From contig JABDBO010000004.1 of NCBI GenBank assembly GCA_013288575.1, positions 1 to 30,937 of the forward strand: DNA of 30,937 bases, in the 5' to 3' direction. Every line of letters begins with the position of its first letter. Positions within the stretch are counted from its first letter, which is position 1. Of the stretch, positions 15,952-23,616 are shown piece by piece. The notes below the pieces were generated by a model. It searched no databases and was not told the origin of the DNA. It saw nothing but the letters and a program-made list of their open reading frames with translations. This stretch comes from Alphaproteobacteria bacterium (GTDB taxonomy: Bacteria > Pseudomonadota > Alphaproteobacteria > Rickettsiales > 21-14-0-20-44-7). The position numbers and the translations under genes are program-made.

Positions 15952-16727
15952 GTAAAAATTACCTTCTTGCCGTTGACGCTGGCAATACCAACACGAATTT
16001 CGCTGTTTTTGATGGCGCAAAAATTGTTGCTAAATGGCGCACCGCCACCATTCACCACCGCACCGGGGATGAATATGCAGTTATTCTTTCGCAATTGATG
16101 CATAACGAAGGAATTGAGCGCAAAGATATTAAAAACATCATTATCGCCTCGGTCGTGCCGCAAATTATGATTGCGATCAACAAATTATGCAGCAATTTCT
16201 TTCGCGTAAAACCGCTGATTGTTGGCGAAAATCTTAAATATTCAATTAAAGTAAAAATCGATAACCCAAAAGAAATCGGCGCCGACCGGGTTGTGAATGC
16301 AATCGCCGCGAAGAAACTTTATAACAAAGCTGCAATTATTATCGATTTTGGCACGGCCACAACATTCGATGTTGTCGATGATAAAGGCGCTTATTGCGGC
16401 GGCGTAATTTCTCCAGGTATCAATCTTTCCCTCTCCGCCTTACAGGAAGCCGCGGCAATGTTACCGCGCGTGTGGATTAAAAAACCAGCCAAAGTTATTG
16501 GCACCAATACGAAATCTGCCATGCAGAGCGGAATTTATTGGGGTTATATCGGCTTGATCGAAGGAATTGTTACCCGCATGAAAACCGAAATGAAAACTAA
16601 ACCTATCATTATCGCCACTGGCGGATTGGCACCGATGTTTTCGGAAAGCACAAAAGTAATTGAAAAAGTTGAGCCAGATTTGACATTGATTGGCTTGCAG
16701 GAAATTTTTAAAACCAGAAAGGCTTAA
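15948..16727 (+). CDS. coaX: type III pantothenate kinase
   Basis: Phosphorylates pantothenate in the first step of coenzyme A synthesis. It is 259 aa, of the ASKHA fold. The phosphate loop is DAGNTNTNFAVF (Asp10), GADR is at 111-114, and the second acidic loop is DFGTATTFD (Asp133). GGVISPGI is also family-typical. The start overlaps birA (ATGA). Its stop overlaps that of the convergent transporter gene within the four bases TTAA (16724-16727), so no terminator separates the two. Confidence 0.95.
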   Translation: MSKNYLLAVDAGNTNTNFAVFDGAKIVAKWRTATIHHRTGDEYAVILSQLMHNEGIERKDIKNIIIASVVPQIMIAINKLCSNFFRVKPLIVGENLKYSIKVKIDNPKEIGADRVVNAIAAKKLYNKAAIIIDFGTATTFDVVDDKGAYCGGVISPGINLSLSALQEAAAMLPRVWIKKPAKVIGTNTKSAMQSGIYWGYIGLIEGIVTRMKTEMKTKPIIIATGGLAPMFSESTKVIEKVEPDLTLIGLQEIFKTRKA

Positions 16728-17869
16728 GCTTTTTTTGGCTTCAAGTTTTTATAAGTCAATCTCCACACCGCAAAAACTCCGGGCAAAGCTAGCAAAATTA
16801 CCAAGCGAACTGGCAATCCATAAAACAAGCAAAGCGCAGCACCGCCCGAACCTAGAATTGTACCAAGGTCATAGGCAGTTTCCGCAAAAAACCAATACCA
16901 GAATGGATCGGCAGATTTTTTCCCCGTATTATACATTACCGTCGGCTGCGCCAAGGCATGGTGCACATTGGTCGCTCCAGTTAGCGCCTCTAAACTAAAA
17001 AGACTAAAATACGATAACGGCAGTAAAGCTTTGCCGAGCACCTGTAACGCCCTTAAAAAACCTGCGGCATTGGCAACAAAATGGCCACGCCCCCGATCAA
17101 TTGCCTTGCCGATCCATAATTGATAAATTATCTGCACAAGAATGCCGAAAGTTAAAACCACGCCGAAAATCACCAATTTTTTCACATAAAAATAAGTCAC
17201 GAAAATCCAACCAATATTAACCGGAAATGTCGCTGATGCTTCAGCAATATGAATTTTAGCACCAAGGTTGAACATCAACTTTTTGCCGTCTTTCCATTTA
17301 ATTGGAATGGTTGGAATATTTTCGCAGCGGCTGATCACATAAATCATCGCCATAAGCACCGGTAATGACATCCAGAAATATTTTTCATAACCATTGCTGG
17401 TGATAAAAAATGCTGAGAGCAAAGGCACAACCGCTGAGAACGTCACACTCATCGCCTGCGCAACTGAAAGCTGCTTGCCACGATGTTCATGTTCACCGGC
17501 TAAACTATAAAACGTATGGTAACAATGCCAATACATGGCGCAAAAAATCCCGAACATAAGAACATAGGCCAGAAGCCAATAATCATAGCCTTTAACCATG
17601 GCAAGAATCGGAAAAGTGCAGGCATAACCGGCCGTGCCCAGCATAAGGGCGGCGCGCAAACCAAATTTATGAACTATTGGGAAAGTAAGCAGCCGCAGAG
17701 GAATGCGCGAACCAATCAAAACGGCCATTAGCATAAAAACTTCCGCCACCGAAAAGCCACGGCTATATAGGTAAAGCGGCCCAAATAGCGACCATCCCTG
17801 CTCCAAAAGCGAGAGCAAAGCCCCTAAAAGATTTAAATAATTGATGGTGCGATTGGACAGATAACCCAT
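16724..17869 (-). CDS. MFS-type membrane transporter, substrate unknown
   Basis: A 381-aa integral membrane protein with about 11-12 hydrophobic segments in two halves, fitting the major facilitator superfamily. The first helix region (NYLNLLGALLSLLEQGWSLF) and the loop SRIPLRLLTFPIVHKFGLRA after helix 2 resemble the MFS motif-A region without matching it well. The middle cytoplasmic loop holds SRCENIPTIPIKWKDGKK. No substrate can be inferred. It lies on the opposite strand between coaX and rnj, genes that are adjacent in many relatives, so it appears to be an insertion in a conserved block. It shares only 42 bp of upstream DNA with rnj. Confidence 0.75.
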   Translation of the reverse strand: MGYLSNRTINYLNLLGALLSLLEQGWSLFGPLYLYSRGFSVAEVFMLMAVLIGSRIPLRLLTFPIVHKFGLRAALMLGTAGYACTFPILAMVKGYDYWLLAYVLMFGIFCAMYWHCYHTFYSLAGEHEHRGKQLSVAQAMSVTFSAVVPLLSAFFITSNGYEKYFWMSLPVLMAMIYVISRCENIPTIPIKWKDGKKLMFNLGAKIHIAEASATFPVNIGWIFVTYFYVKKLVIFGVVLTFGILVQIIYQLWIGKAIDRGRGHFVANAAGFLRALQVLGKALLPLSYFSLFSLEALTGATNVHHALAQPTVMYNTGKKSADPFWYWFFAETAYDLGTILGSGGAALCLFYGLPVRLVILLALPGVFAVWRLTYKNLKPKKA

Positions 17870-17911
17870 AAATTCCTAGTATTTCCAAGAGTATTACTAT
17901 ATTAAACTGGG
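17870..17911. promoter_or_regulatory. short divergent promoter region between the transporter gene and rnj
   Basis: The 42 bp must serve both genes. Towards rnj, TACTAT (17895-17900) could be a -10 box, which would give a leader of only a few bases; no convincing -35 is seen. Towards the transporter gene I see no clear boxes. Confidence 0.3.
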
Positions 17912-19558
17912 ATGAATCTCAAGAAACACAAAAATGAACTTCTATTTCTGCCTTTAGGCGGTTCTGGCGAGATCGGAATGAACCTCAATCTTTACCACCT
18001 CGATGGTAAATGGATTATGGTTGATTGCGGCATCGGCTTTGCGGATGATTATTATCCCGGTGCAGATATTATCGTTCCTAACATCAAGTTCATTGAGAAA
18101 ATCAAACAAGATTTAATCGGCCTAGTTGTAACCCATGCGCATGAAGACCATGTAGGCGGAATTCCTTATTTGTGGGAACAGCTGGAATGCCCGGTTTATA
18201 CCACCGCTTTTACGGCAAATTTCCTGCGCTTAAAACTGCTCGAAACAACTTTCGGCAAGCGCGTGAAAATTCATGAAATAACTCCTGGCAAAGCTTTTAC
18301 GCTTGGGCCGTTTGAAATTGAGCCGATCAACCTCACCCACTCGATTCCTGAAATGCAGGCGATGGCGATCAAAACCAAGTTCGGCACCATCATGCATACG
18401 GGTGATTGGAAGTTTGATGAAAACCCGATGGTTGGCCCAGCTTCCAATTTAAGCCGATTGAAAAAGCGCGGTGAAGAAGGCGTGCTGGCAATCGTTTGTG
18501 ATTCAACCAATGTGTTTTCAAATGGCGAAAGCGGATCAGAAGGCGATGTACGCGAGAACCTAACCAAATTAATAGCCACCTGCAAAAACCGCGTGGCAGT
18601 TGGCACTTTCGCAAGCAACTTGGCGCGGGTTGAATCTATCATCCATGCTGCCCGCGCAAATGGCCGCGAGATAGTTGTCTGCGGACGTTCATTCTGGCGT
18701 TTGATCGAAGCGGCACGCGAATCCGGCTATTTGAAAGATGCACCAAAATTCTTTACTGAAAAAGATGCTGGAAAAATCCCACGCGCAAAAGCGCTTTATC
18801 TTTGCACCGGCAGCCAGGCTGAGCCGCGCGCCGCACTATCACGGATTGCGGAAGGCACCCATCCTTCTTTAAAACTTTTACCTGGTGACACAGCAATTTT
18901 CTCATCAAAAATTATTCCGGGCAATGATACCGCAATTTATCGCATGATGAATTTACTCACCTTGCAGGGCATTGATGTAATTACTGAAAAAGAACATCAC
19001 ATCCACGTTTCCGGCCACCCTTATCGCAACGAATTGAAGCGCATGTATGAATATACCAAGCCGCAAATTGCAATCCCGGTGCATGGCGAAGCGCGCCATA
19101 TTCATGAACACGCCAAACTGGCAAAATCACTTGGCGTGCCAGATGTGTTCGAAATCAAAAACGGTGATGTTTTAAAACTCGCGCCCGGCAAACACGAAAA
19201 AGTTGATATGGTCGAAGCCGGAAAACTGGCAGTTGATGCATTCGTATTTTTAGCTGGTGATTCTGATATTATGCGCGGCCGCCGAAAACTCAAAAATAAT
19301 GGTGCGATATTTATCAGCATTACCATGAATAATAAGGGTATTAGCATTGCCCAACCGCAGATTTCAGCTCCCGGCCTGCTTGACCCAGTTCAAGATGCTG
19401 AGCTATTTGCAGAAATGGCAGAAGAAGTTGAAGCTGCAGTTGATAGAAAGCGCGATTTTAAAGAGGCGCAAGACGCAGCCCGCAAGGCCGTGCGTCGGAT
19501 CATTCGCGACGAGCTGGACAAAAACCCAATAATCGAAGTACACGTGGCCCGGGTTTGA
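17912..19558 (+). CDS. rnj: ribonuclease J
   Basis: Metallo-beta-lactamase/beta-CASP nuclease with 5'-to-3' exonuclease and endonuclease activity, acting in rRNA and mRNA processing. It is 548 aa. The metal site is THAHEDH with His75, His77, Asp79 and His80, followed by HTGDWKFD. The beta-CASP part contains the nuclease stretch VAVGTFASNLARVESI and SGHPYRNELKRM, then AIPVHGEARH. The C-terminal domain is short. RNase J rather than RNase E as a main degradation enzyme is common in some alphaproteobacteria. The ATG follows only a weak GGG. It reads away from the transporter gene. Confidence 0.94.
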   Translation: MNLKKHKNELLFLPLGGSGEIGMNLNLYHLDGKWIMVDCGIGFADDYYPGADIIVPNIKFIEKIKQDLIGLVVTHAHEDHVGGIPYLWEQLECPVYTTAFTANFLRLKLLETTFGKRVKIHEITPGKAFTLGPFEIEPINLTHSIPEMQAMAIKTKFGTIMHTGDWKFDENPMVGPASNLSRLKKRGEEGVLAIVCDSTNVFSNGESGSEGDVRENLTKLIATCKNRVAVGTFASNLARVESIIHAARANGREIVVCGRSFWRLIEAARESGYLKDAPKFFTEKDAGKIPRAKALYLCTGSQAEPRAALSRIAEGTHPSLKLLPGDTAIFSSKIIPGNDTAIYRMMNLLTLQGIDVITEKEHHIHVSGHPYRNELKRMYEYTKPQIAIPVHGEARHIHEHAKLAKSLGVPDVFEIKNGDVLKLAPGKHEKVDMVEAGKLAVDAFVFLAGDSDIMRGRRKLKNNGAIFISITMNNKGISIAQPQISAPGLLDPVQDAELFAEMAEEVEAAVDRKRDFKEAQDAARKAVRRIIRDELDKNPIIEVHVARV

Positions 19559-19567
19559 TTATAAATT

Positions 19568-19580
19568 GCCCCCGTGGGGC
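19568..19580 (+). terminator. small GC hairpin after rnj, weak terminator candidate
   Basis: GCCCC and GGGGC pair exactly around CGT, ten bases after the rnj stop. The following bases (TCCTGCCTCG) are not T-rich, so it is either a weak or factor-dependent terminator or only an RNA-stability hairpin. Confidence 0.3.
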
Positions 19581-19612
19581 TCCTGCCTCGCTTCTATACT
19601 CGCCTTTTAACT

Positions 19613-19637
19613 GTCATCCTCGTGCTTGACACGAGGG
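19613..19637. repeat. half copy of the palindromic repeat found at 7217-7290
   Basis: Begins with the same GTCATCCTCG. CCTCGTG (19618-19624) pairs exactly with CACGAGG (19630-19636) around the same loop CTTGA. Compared with the first copy, changes on both sides of the stem keep pairing. The downstream half (TTCCAGC hairpin and GGAATGAC end) is missing. It lies just upstream of the DUF1467 gene and is open in the same frame as the first copy (SSSCLTRGS), which is why a false longer start at 19626 appears. Confidence 0.72.
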
Positions 19638-19664
19638 TCTATTGGCGTAATCCTGTTTAGTATT

Positions 19665-19877
19665 ATGTCGATAATCGAAACAATCGTCTTTTTTACTATA
19701 ACCTGGTGGATGGTGTTCTACATTACCCTGCCATTTGGCGTCAAACGTGAGGATAACCCTATCCCCGGCCAGGCCATGGGAGCGCCCAAAAACCCGATGA
19801 TAAAACAAAAAATGCTTATCTCTACAGGGGTTACTTTCACAATTACCTTGATTTTCTATCTGTATATGAATTACTAA
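19665..19877 (+). CDS. DUF1467 family small membrane protein
   Basis: A 70-aa protein with two transmembrane helices (about 5-24 and 50-67). Between them is the family stretch LPFGVKRED, then GAPKNPMIKQKMLIST, which closely fits DUF1467 proteins found near birA-coaX-rnj in alphaproteobacteria. The function is not known. I chose the ATG at 19665 because it gives the family's normal N-terminus. The longer frame back to 19626 is made by the repeat half-copy and is rejected. topA starts six bases after the stop. Confidence 0.85.
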   Translation: MSIIETIVFFTITWWMVFYITLPFGVKREDNPIPGQAMGAPKNPMIKQKMLISTGVTFTITLIFYLYMNY

Positions 19878-19883
19878 CCTGAA

Positions 19884-22385
19884 ATGAAATTAGTAATAGT
19901 CGAATCACCCGCTAAGGCGAAAACCATCAATAAATATCTCGGTAAGGATTATAAAGTCCTCGCCTCTTACGGCCATGTGCGCGATCTGCCAAGCAAAAAC
20001 GGATCGGTTGAGCCAGATAAAGACTTTGAAATGCATTACGAAGTTGATTCTGACGCGCAAAAGAAAATGAAAGATATTGTGGCAAATGCCAAAGAATCTG
20101 ATGAAATTATTCTAGCGACTGACCCTGACCGCGAAGGTGAAGCCATTTCATGGCATGTGTTGGAAGTTTTAAAAGCCAAGAAAGCGGTAAAAAAAGATAC
20201 TAAAATTTCCCGCGTGGTGTTTAACGCCATTACCAAAAATTCAGTAACCGAAGCGATGAAAAACCCGCGCCAGATTGATATGGATCTGGTTAATGCCCAG
20301 CAAGCCCGCCGCGCACTTGATTATCTTGTAGGCTTTACACTTAGCCCGGTTTTGTGGCGCAAACTTCCCGGCGCACGTTCAGCAGGACGTGTGCAATCGG
20401 TTGCGCTGCGTTTGATTTGCGACCGTGAAGCTGAAATTGAGCAATTCGTTAGCCAAGAATATTGGGATATCAAAACCGAGCTGGATAACGGAATTCTTGC
20501 TCGCGTGCATAAGCTAGAAGGCAAAAAACTAGATAAATTCGCCATTCCAAACGGCACTCGTGCTTCAGAAGTTGAGGCGCGAATCAAAGGCCAAAAAGCA
20601 GTTGTGCTAAACATTGTTGAGAAGCAAGTTAGCCGCAACCCGAAACCGCCGTTTATTACATCTACACTACAGCAGGAAGCCGCACGCAAACTCGGCTTTG
20701 GTGCAAAACACACGATGCAATTGGCGCAAAAATTATACGAAGGCGTCAATGAAGAAGGCGGGCTTATCACCTATATGCGTACCGATGGCGTTTATGTTGC
20801 AGCGGAAGCAGTTGCCGCTACTCGCTCACTAATCAGCAGCAAATATGGCAAAGATTTCGTACCTGAAAAAGAACGCACCTACACCAGCAAAGCTAAGAAC
20901 AGCCAAGAAGCGCATGAGGCGATTCGCCCAACTGACGTTACAAAATTACCAAGCGAAGTCGCCAAAAAGCTCGATGGTGACATGGCCGAATTATATAAAT
21001 TGATCTGGGAGCGCATGGTTGCTTCACAGATGGAAAATGCGATATTTGATCAGGTAACTGTTGAATTTGAAACTGCCGATAAATATGCCGGGATGACTGT
21101 AACTGGCTCTGTGGTTAAGTTTGAAGGCTATCGCAAAGTTTACGAAGAAGGTAATGATGATGAGAAAGATGATGCTGATCGCGTCTTGCCGAAAGTTGAT
21201 AAAGGCCAGCAACTCGGCATTAAGACCGTAAAACCTGAGCAGCATTTCACTGAACCGCCGCCACGCTATTCTGAAGCTTCATTGGTCAAAAAAATGGAAG
21301 AAATGGGCATTGGCCGCCCTTCGACTTATGCGTCAATTATCTCCGTTCTGCAAGATCGTGGTTATGTGAATTTGGATAAAAAACGGTTCATCCCATCTGA
21401 TCGCGGGCGGATTGTAACGTCATTCCTTGCTGCGTTTTTTGAACGTTATGTTGAATATGATTACACGGCAAAACTGGAAGAAGAACTTGATGAAGTTTCT
21501 GAAGGCAAAATTGATTGGAAGCAGGTTTTGCGCGAATTCTGGAAACATTTTAACAGCAAAATCGGCGAAGCGCATGAGTTAAAAATTTCCGAAGTGCTTG
21601 ATCGCTTAAACGAAATGCTTGAGAAATTCATCTTCCCGCATGGCCGCAAATGCCCAAGCTGCGCTGATGGATTGCTTGGTTTGAAAGTAAGTAAATTCGG
21701 CGCTTTCATTGGTTGCAGCAATTATCCTGAATGCAAATTCACCCAGAAATTATCTTATGCTGGTGAAAGTGATGAAGAAGCTGGCGACACAGTTCCTGGC
21801 AATGATGAACCACGCTCGCTTGGAAAAAATTCCGAAGGTGTGGAAGTAACCGTGCGCAACGGCCCATATGGTTGGTATTTACAACTTGGCGAAGAACGCG
21901 AAGAGCCAAAAGCCAAGGGCAAAGGTATGAAGAAAATCAAGCCAAAACGCTTCCCTCTGCCTAAAAATATTCCGCATGAAAATATTACGCTCGAACAGGC
22001 GCTAAAATTCCTCTCGCTCCCGCGCGAAGTTGGCATTCACCCGGAAACCAAATTGCCGATCAAAGCTGGCATTGGCAGGTTCGGCCCATATTTGCATCAT
22101 AATGAAAAATTCACTTCGCTAAAAGTTGATGATCCGCTTGAAATCGGCATCAACCGCGCGGTTGATATTTTAGCCGGCGCCAAGCAATCTGGCGGTGAAA
22201 AAGCCTATGGTATGCTCAAAGAACTTGGCGAACATGAAGGCAAAAAAATTGAGCTGCACAAAGGCCGTTACGGTGTTTATATAAAATATAACAAGCTAAA
22301 TATTGCCATTCCGAAAAAACTCTCAGGCGATACATTAACGCCGGAAGAAGCTTTGGAATTGGTGAAAAAGAAGCTCGAATCATAA
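19884..22385 (+). CDS. topA: DNA topoisomerase I
   Basis: Type IA topoisomerase that relaxes negative supercoils. It is 833 aa. The TOPRIM domain begins MKLVIVESPAKAKTI and has the metal motif DPDREGEAISWH. The catalytic Tyr297 is in LITYMRTDGVYV. One C-terminal zinc ribbon is present (CPSC about residues 590-593 and CSNYPEC soon after), followed by TopA C-terminal repeats such as VRNGPYGWYLQLG and HKGRYGVYIKYN. The Lys-rich linker KAKGKGMKKIKPKRF lies between repeats. The start follows the DUF1467 stop by six bases. The stop overlaps the outer-membrane protein gene (TAATG). Confidence 0.97.
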   Translation: MKLVIVESPAKAKTINKYLGKDYKVLASYGHVRDLPSKNGSVEPDKDFEMHYEVDSDAQKKMKDIVANAKESDEIILATDPDREGEAISWHVLEVLKAKKAVKKDTKISRVVFNAITKNSVTEAMKNPRQIDMDLVNAQQARRALDYLVGFTLSPVLWRKLPGARSAGRVQSVALRLICDREAEIEQFVSQEYWDIKTELDNGILARVHKLEGKKLDKFAIPNGTRASEVEARIKGQKAVVLNIVEKQVSRNPKPPFITSTLQQEAARKLGFGAKHTMQLAQKLYEGVNEEGGLITYMRTDGVYVAAEAVAATRSLISSKYGKDFVPEKERTYTSKAKNSQEAHEAIRPTDVTKLPSEVAKKLDGDMAELYKLIWERMVASQMENAIFDQVTVEFETADKYAGMTVTGSVVKFEGYRKVYEEGNDDEKDDADRVLPKVDKGQQLGIKTVKPEQHFTEPPPRYSEASLVKKMEEMGIGRPSTYASIISVLQDRGYVNLDKKRFIPSDRGRIVTSFLAAFFERYVEYDYTAKLEEELDEVSEGKIDWKQVLREFWKHFNSKIGEAHELKISEVLDRLNEMLEKFIFPHGRKCPSCADGLLGLKVSKFGAFIGCSNYPECKFTQKLSYAGESDEEAGDTVPGNDEPRSLGKNSEGVEVTVRNGPYGWYLQLGEEREEPKAKGKGMKKIKPKRFPLPKNIPHENITLEQALKFLSLPREVGIHPETKLPIKAGIGRFGPYLHHNEKFTSLKVDDPLEIGINRAVDILAGAKQSGGEKAYGMLKELGEHEGKKIELHKGRYGVYIKYNKLNIAIPKKLSGDTLTPEEALELVKKKLES

Positions 22386-23104
22386 TGAAACGGCTCGCAA
22401 TTATATTTGCGATTCTTCTGCTCTCTAGCGCCGCCCAGGCTGAATATATTGAAACGCCCGCTTATCCGGCAGGCCAGGCGCAGATAAATGAATCAGGAAG
22501 TTTTATCCATAGCAAAGATGATGCTTATGCAAATTCGCTGGAATTTTCCTATGGATTTAACAATTGGCTGGCCGGAGTAGTTGCGCTGAATTCTGCCGGT
22601 GGGGAGAATTTAAATTACAACTATTATAGCGGCGCCGATATTACTGCGCAAATTGACCTGCTCAAAGAAACTGACAATCTGCCTGGCACTGCTATTCGCT
22701 TTACCTATAGTTTATTGGAAGGCAGCCAAAATGCAGACACTGCCAGCGTAATGGGGGTGTTTGAGAAAAAATATGGTTTGTTCGATAATTTTTTAAACAT
22801 CGCTGTCGGCAAAACTATTGGTGATAATGCAATTGGCGGCGCGGAATTTGGCGTGGCAGCACAGAGCATGTATGGTTTGAATGATTATACAAATAATGAC
22901 GAATGGGCTTTTGGCGCGGAATATTTTGGTGATTACGGCAAAACCGGAAGCCTGCAAGGTTTCGCCCAGAAAGGCCAGCAACTAGGGCCAATTATTGGTT
23001 TCCAGCCATTTGGGAATTTGGATACTTCGCTGAATTACCTGTTCGGCCTAACCCACGATGCACCGAGGAGCACGGTAACTTTTGAAATCAATTTAACTTT
23101 CTAA
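22385..23104 (+). CDS. outer-membrane beta-barrel protein, unknown
   Basis: A 239-aa protein with a signal peptide cleaved after AQA (residue 19). The mature part shows alternating polar and hydrophobic residues with many Gly, Asn and aromatic residues, and ends in FEINLTF, a terminal strand with a final Phe as recognised by the outer-membrane assembly (BAM) machinery. A porin-like or OmpW-like barrel of about 8-12 strands is plausible. I do not recognise the exact family. It is coupled to topA by TAATG. Its last four bases overlap the stop of the small lipoprotein gene on the other strand. Confidence 0.75.
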   Translation: MKRLAIIFAILLLSSAAQAEYIETPAYPAGQAQINESGSFIHSKDDAYANSLEFSYGFNNWLAGVVALNSAGGENLNYNYYSGADITAQIDLLKETDNLPGTAIRFTYSLLEGSQNADTASVMGVFEKKYGLFDNFLNIAVGKTIGDNAIGGAEFGVAAQSMYGLNDYTNNDEWAFGAEYFGDYGKTGSLQGFAQKGQQLGPIIGFQPFGNLDTSLNYLFGLTHDAPRSTVTFEINLTF

Positions 23105-23220
23105 AACATCGTGTGATGTTCTTCGCCATCCGTAAGTGACAAATCTTTTTTCGTACCGCATGAAGTGGTAAGCGCGGCGAGAACAACGATGATAATTAGT
23201 AAAAATAAGTTTCTAAACAT
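23101..23220 (-). CDS. 39-residue lipoprotein, LptM-like
   Basis: A short frame from ATG at 23220 to TAG at 23101. The residues begin MFRNLFLLIIIVVLAALTTS and then Cys21-GTKKDLSL, a complete lipoprotein signal with the lipobox TTSC. Tiny lipoproteins with a CGxKG-like start (LptM/YifL type, linked to LPS transporter maturation in E. coli) are often encoded next to argH and lysA in proteobacteria; here it is third after argH. The match of CGTKKDL to CGxKGPL is partial. There is no clear ribosome site, and it ends tail-to-tail over the outer-membrane protein gene. The lipoprotein call is good; the LptM name is tentative. Confidence 0.6.
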   Translation of the reverse strand: MFRNLFLLIIIVVLAALTTSCGTKKDLSLTDGEEHHTMF

Positions 23221-23259
23221 ACCATATTTTATTTAAATATTTCTATTCTGCAAAGCACA

Positions 23260-23616
23260 TTATTGTATCTTTTTAAAATCAGCGGGGCGTAATACTTCTG
23301 GTTTTGGCAAAATTTTGGGAGCATCACCAGCTAGCCCATATATTTCAATTCCAGCTAATTCTCCACCATATTCGAAAGCAAATATACCGCTAAGATTTTC
23401 TTCATTACCAAAAAGAAAATCCGCCACTACTTTCATTCCCTGCTTTGCCGATGTTTCAATTGAAAAATTGAAGCTCGCGCATCCACACGGGCACCGCCAA
23501 GGAGTTACGCGCAATTCATCAACTTTTTCTAGGAATTTGGCAGCTTCAGGCTCACCATTTTCGAGCATCCATTTTACAAGATATTTTTCATCAGCTGTGA
23601 GTAAGCGGTCAGTCAC
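23260..23616 (-). CDS. 118-aa protein with CxCGC motif, unknown
   Basis: A soluble-looking 118-aa protein that I cannot assign. It has a helical, acidic N-terminal half (LTADEKYLVKWMLENGEPEA), then RCPCGCASFNF around residues 41-51, whose three cysteines could bind metal or be redox-active, then beta-rich FAFEYGGELAGIEIYGLAGD and a proline-rich tail. The start is GTG at 23616, overlapping the argH stop (GTGA), so it is probably translated with argH. No signal peptide or membrane segment is present. Confidence 0.75.
   Translation of the reverse strand: MTDRLLTADEKYLVKWMLENGEPEAAKFLEKVDELRVTPWRCPCGCASFNFSIETSAKQGMKVVADFLFGNEENLSGIFAFEYGGELAGIEIYGLAGDAPKILPKPEVLRPADFKKIQ

Noticed and set aside
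16690..16998. A 102-residue plus-strand frame after coaX
   Set aside because: It lies opposite the C-terminal part of the transporter gene and has no coding character of its own.
19626..19664. Longer N-terminus (TTG start) for the DUF1467 protein
   Set aside because: The added residues MTRGSIGVILFSI come from the repeat half-copy; the family starts at the ATG at 19665.
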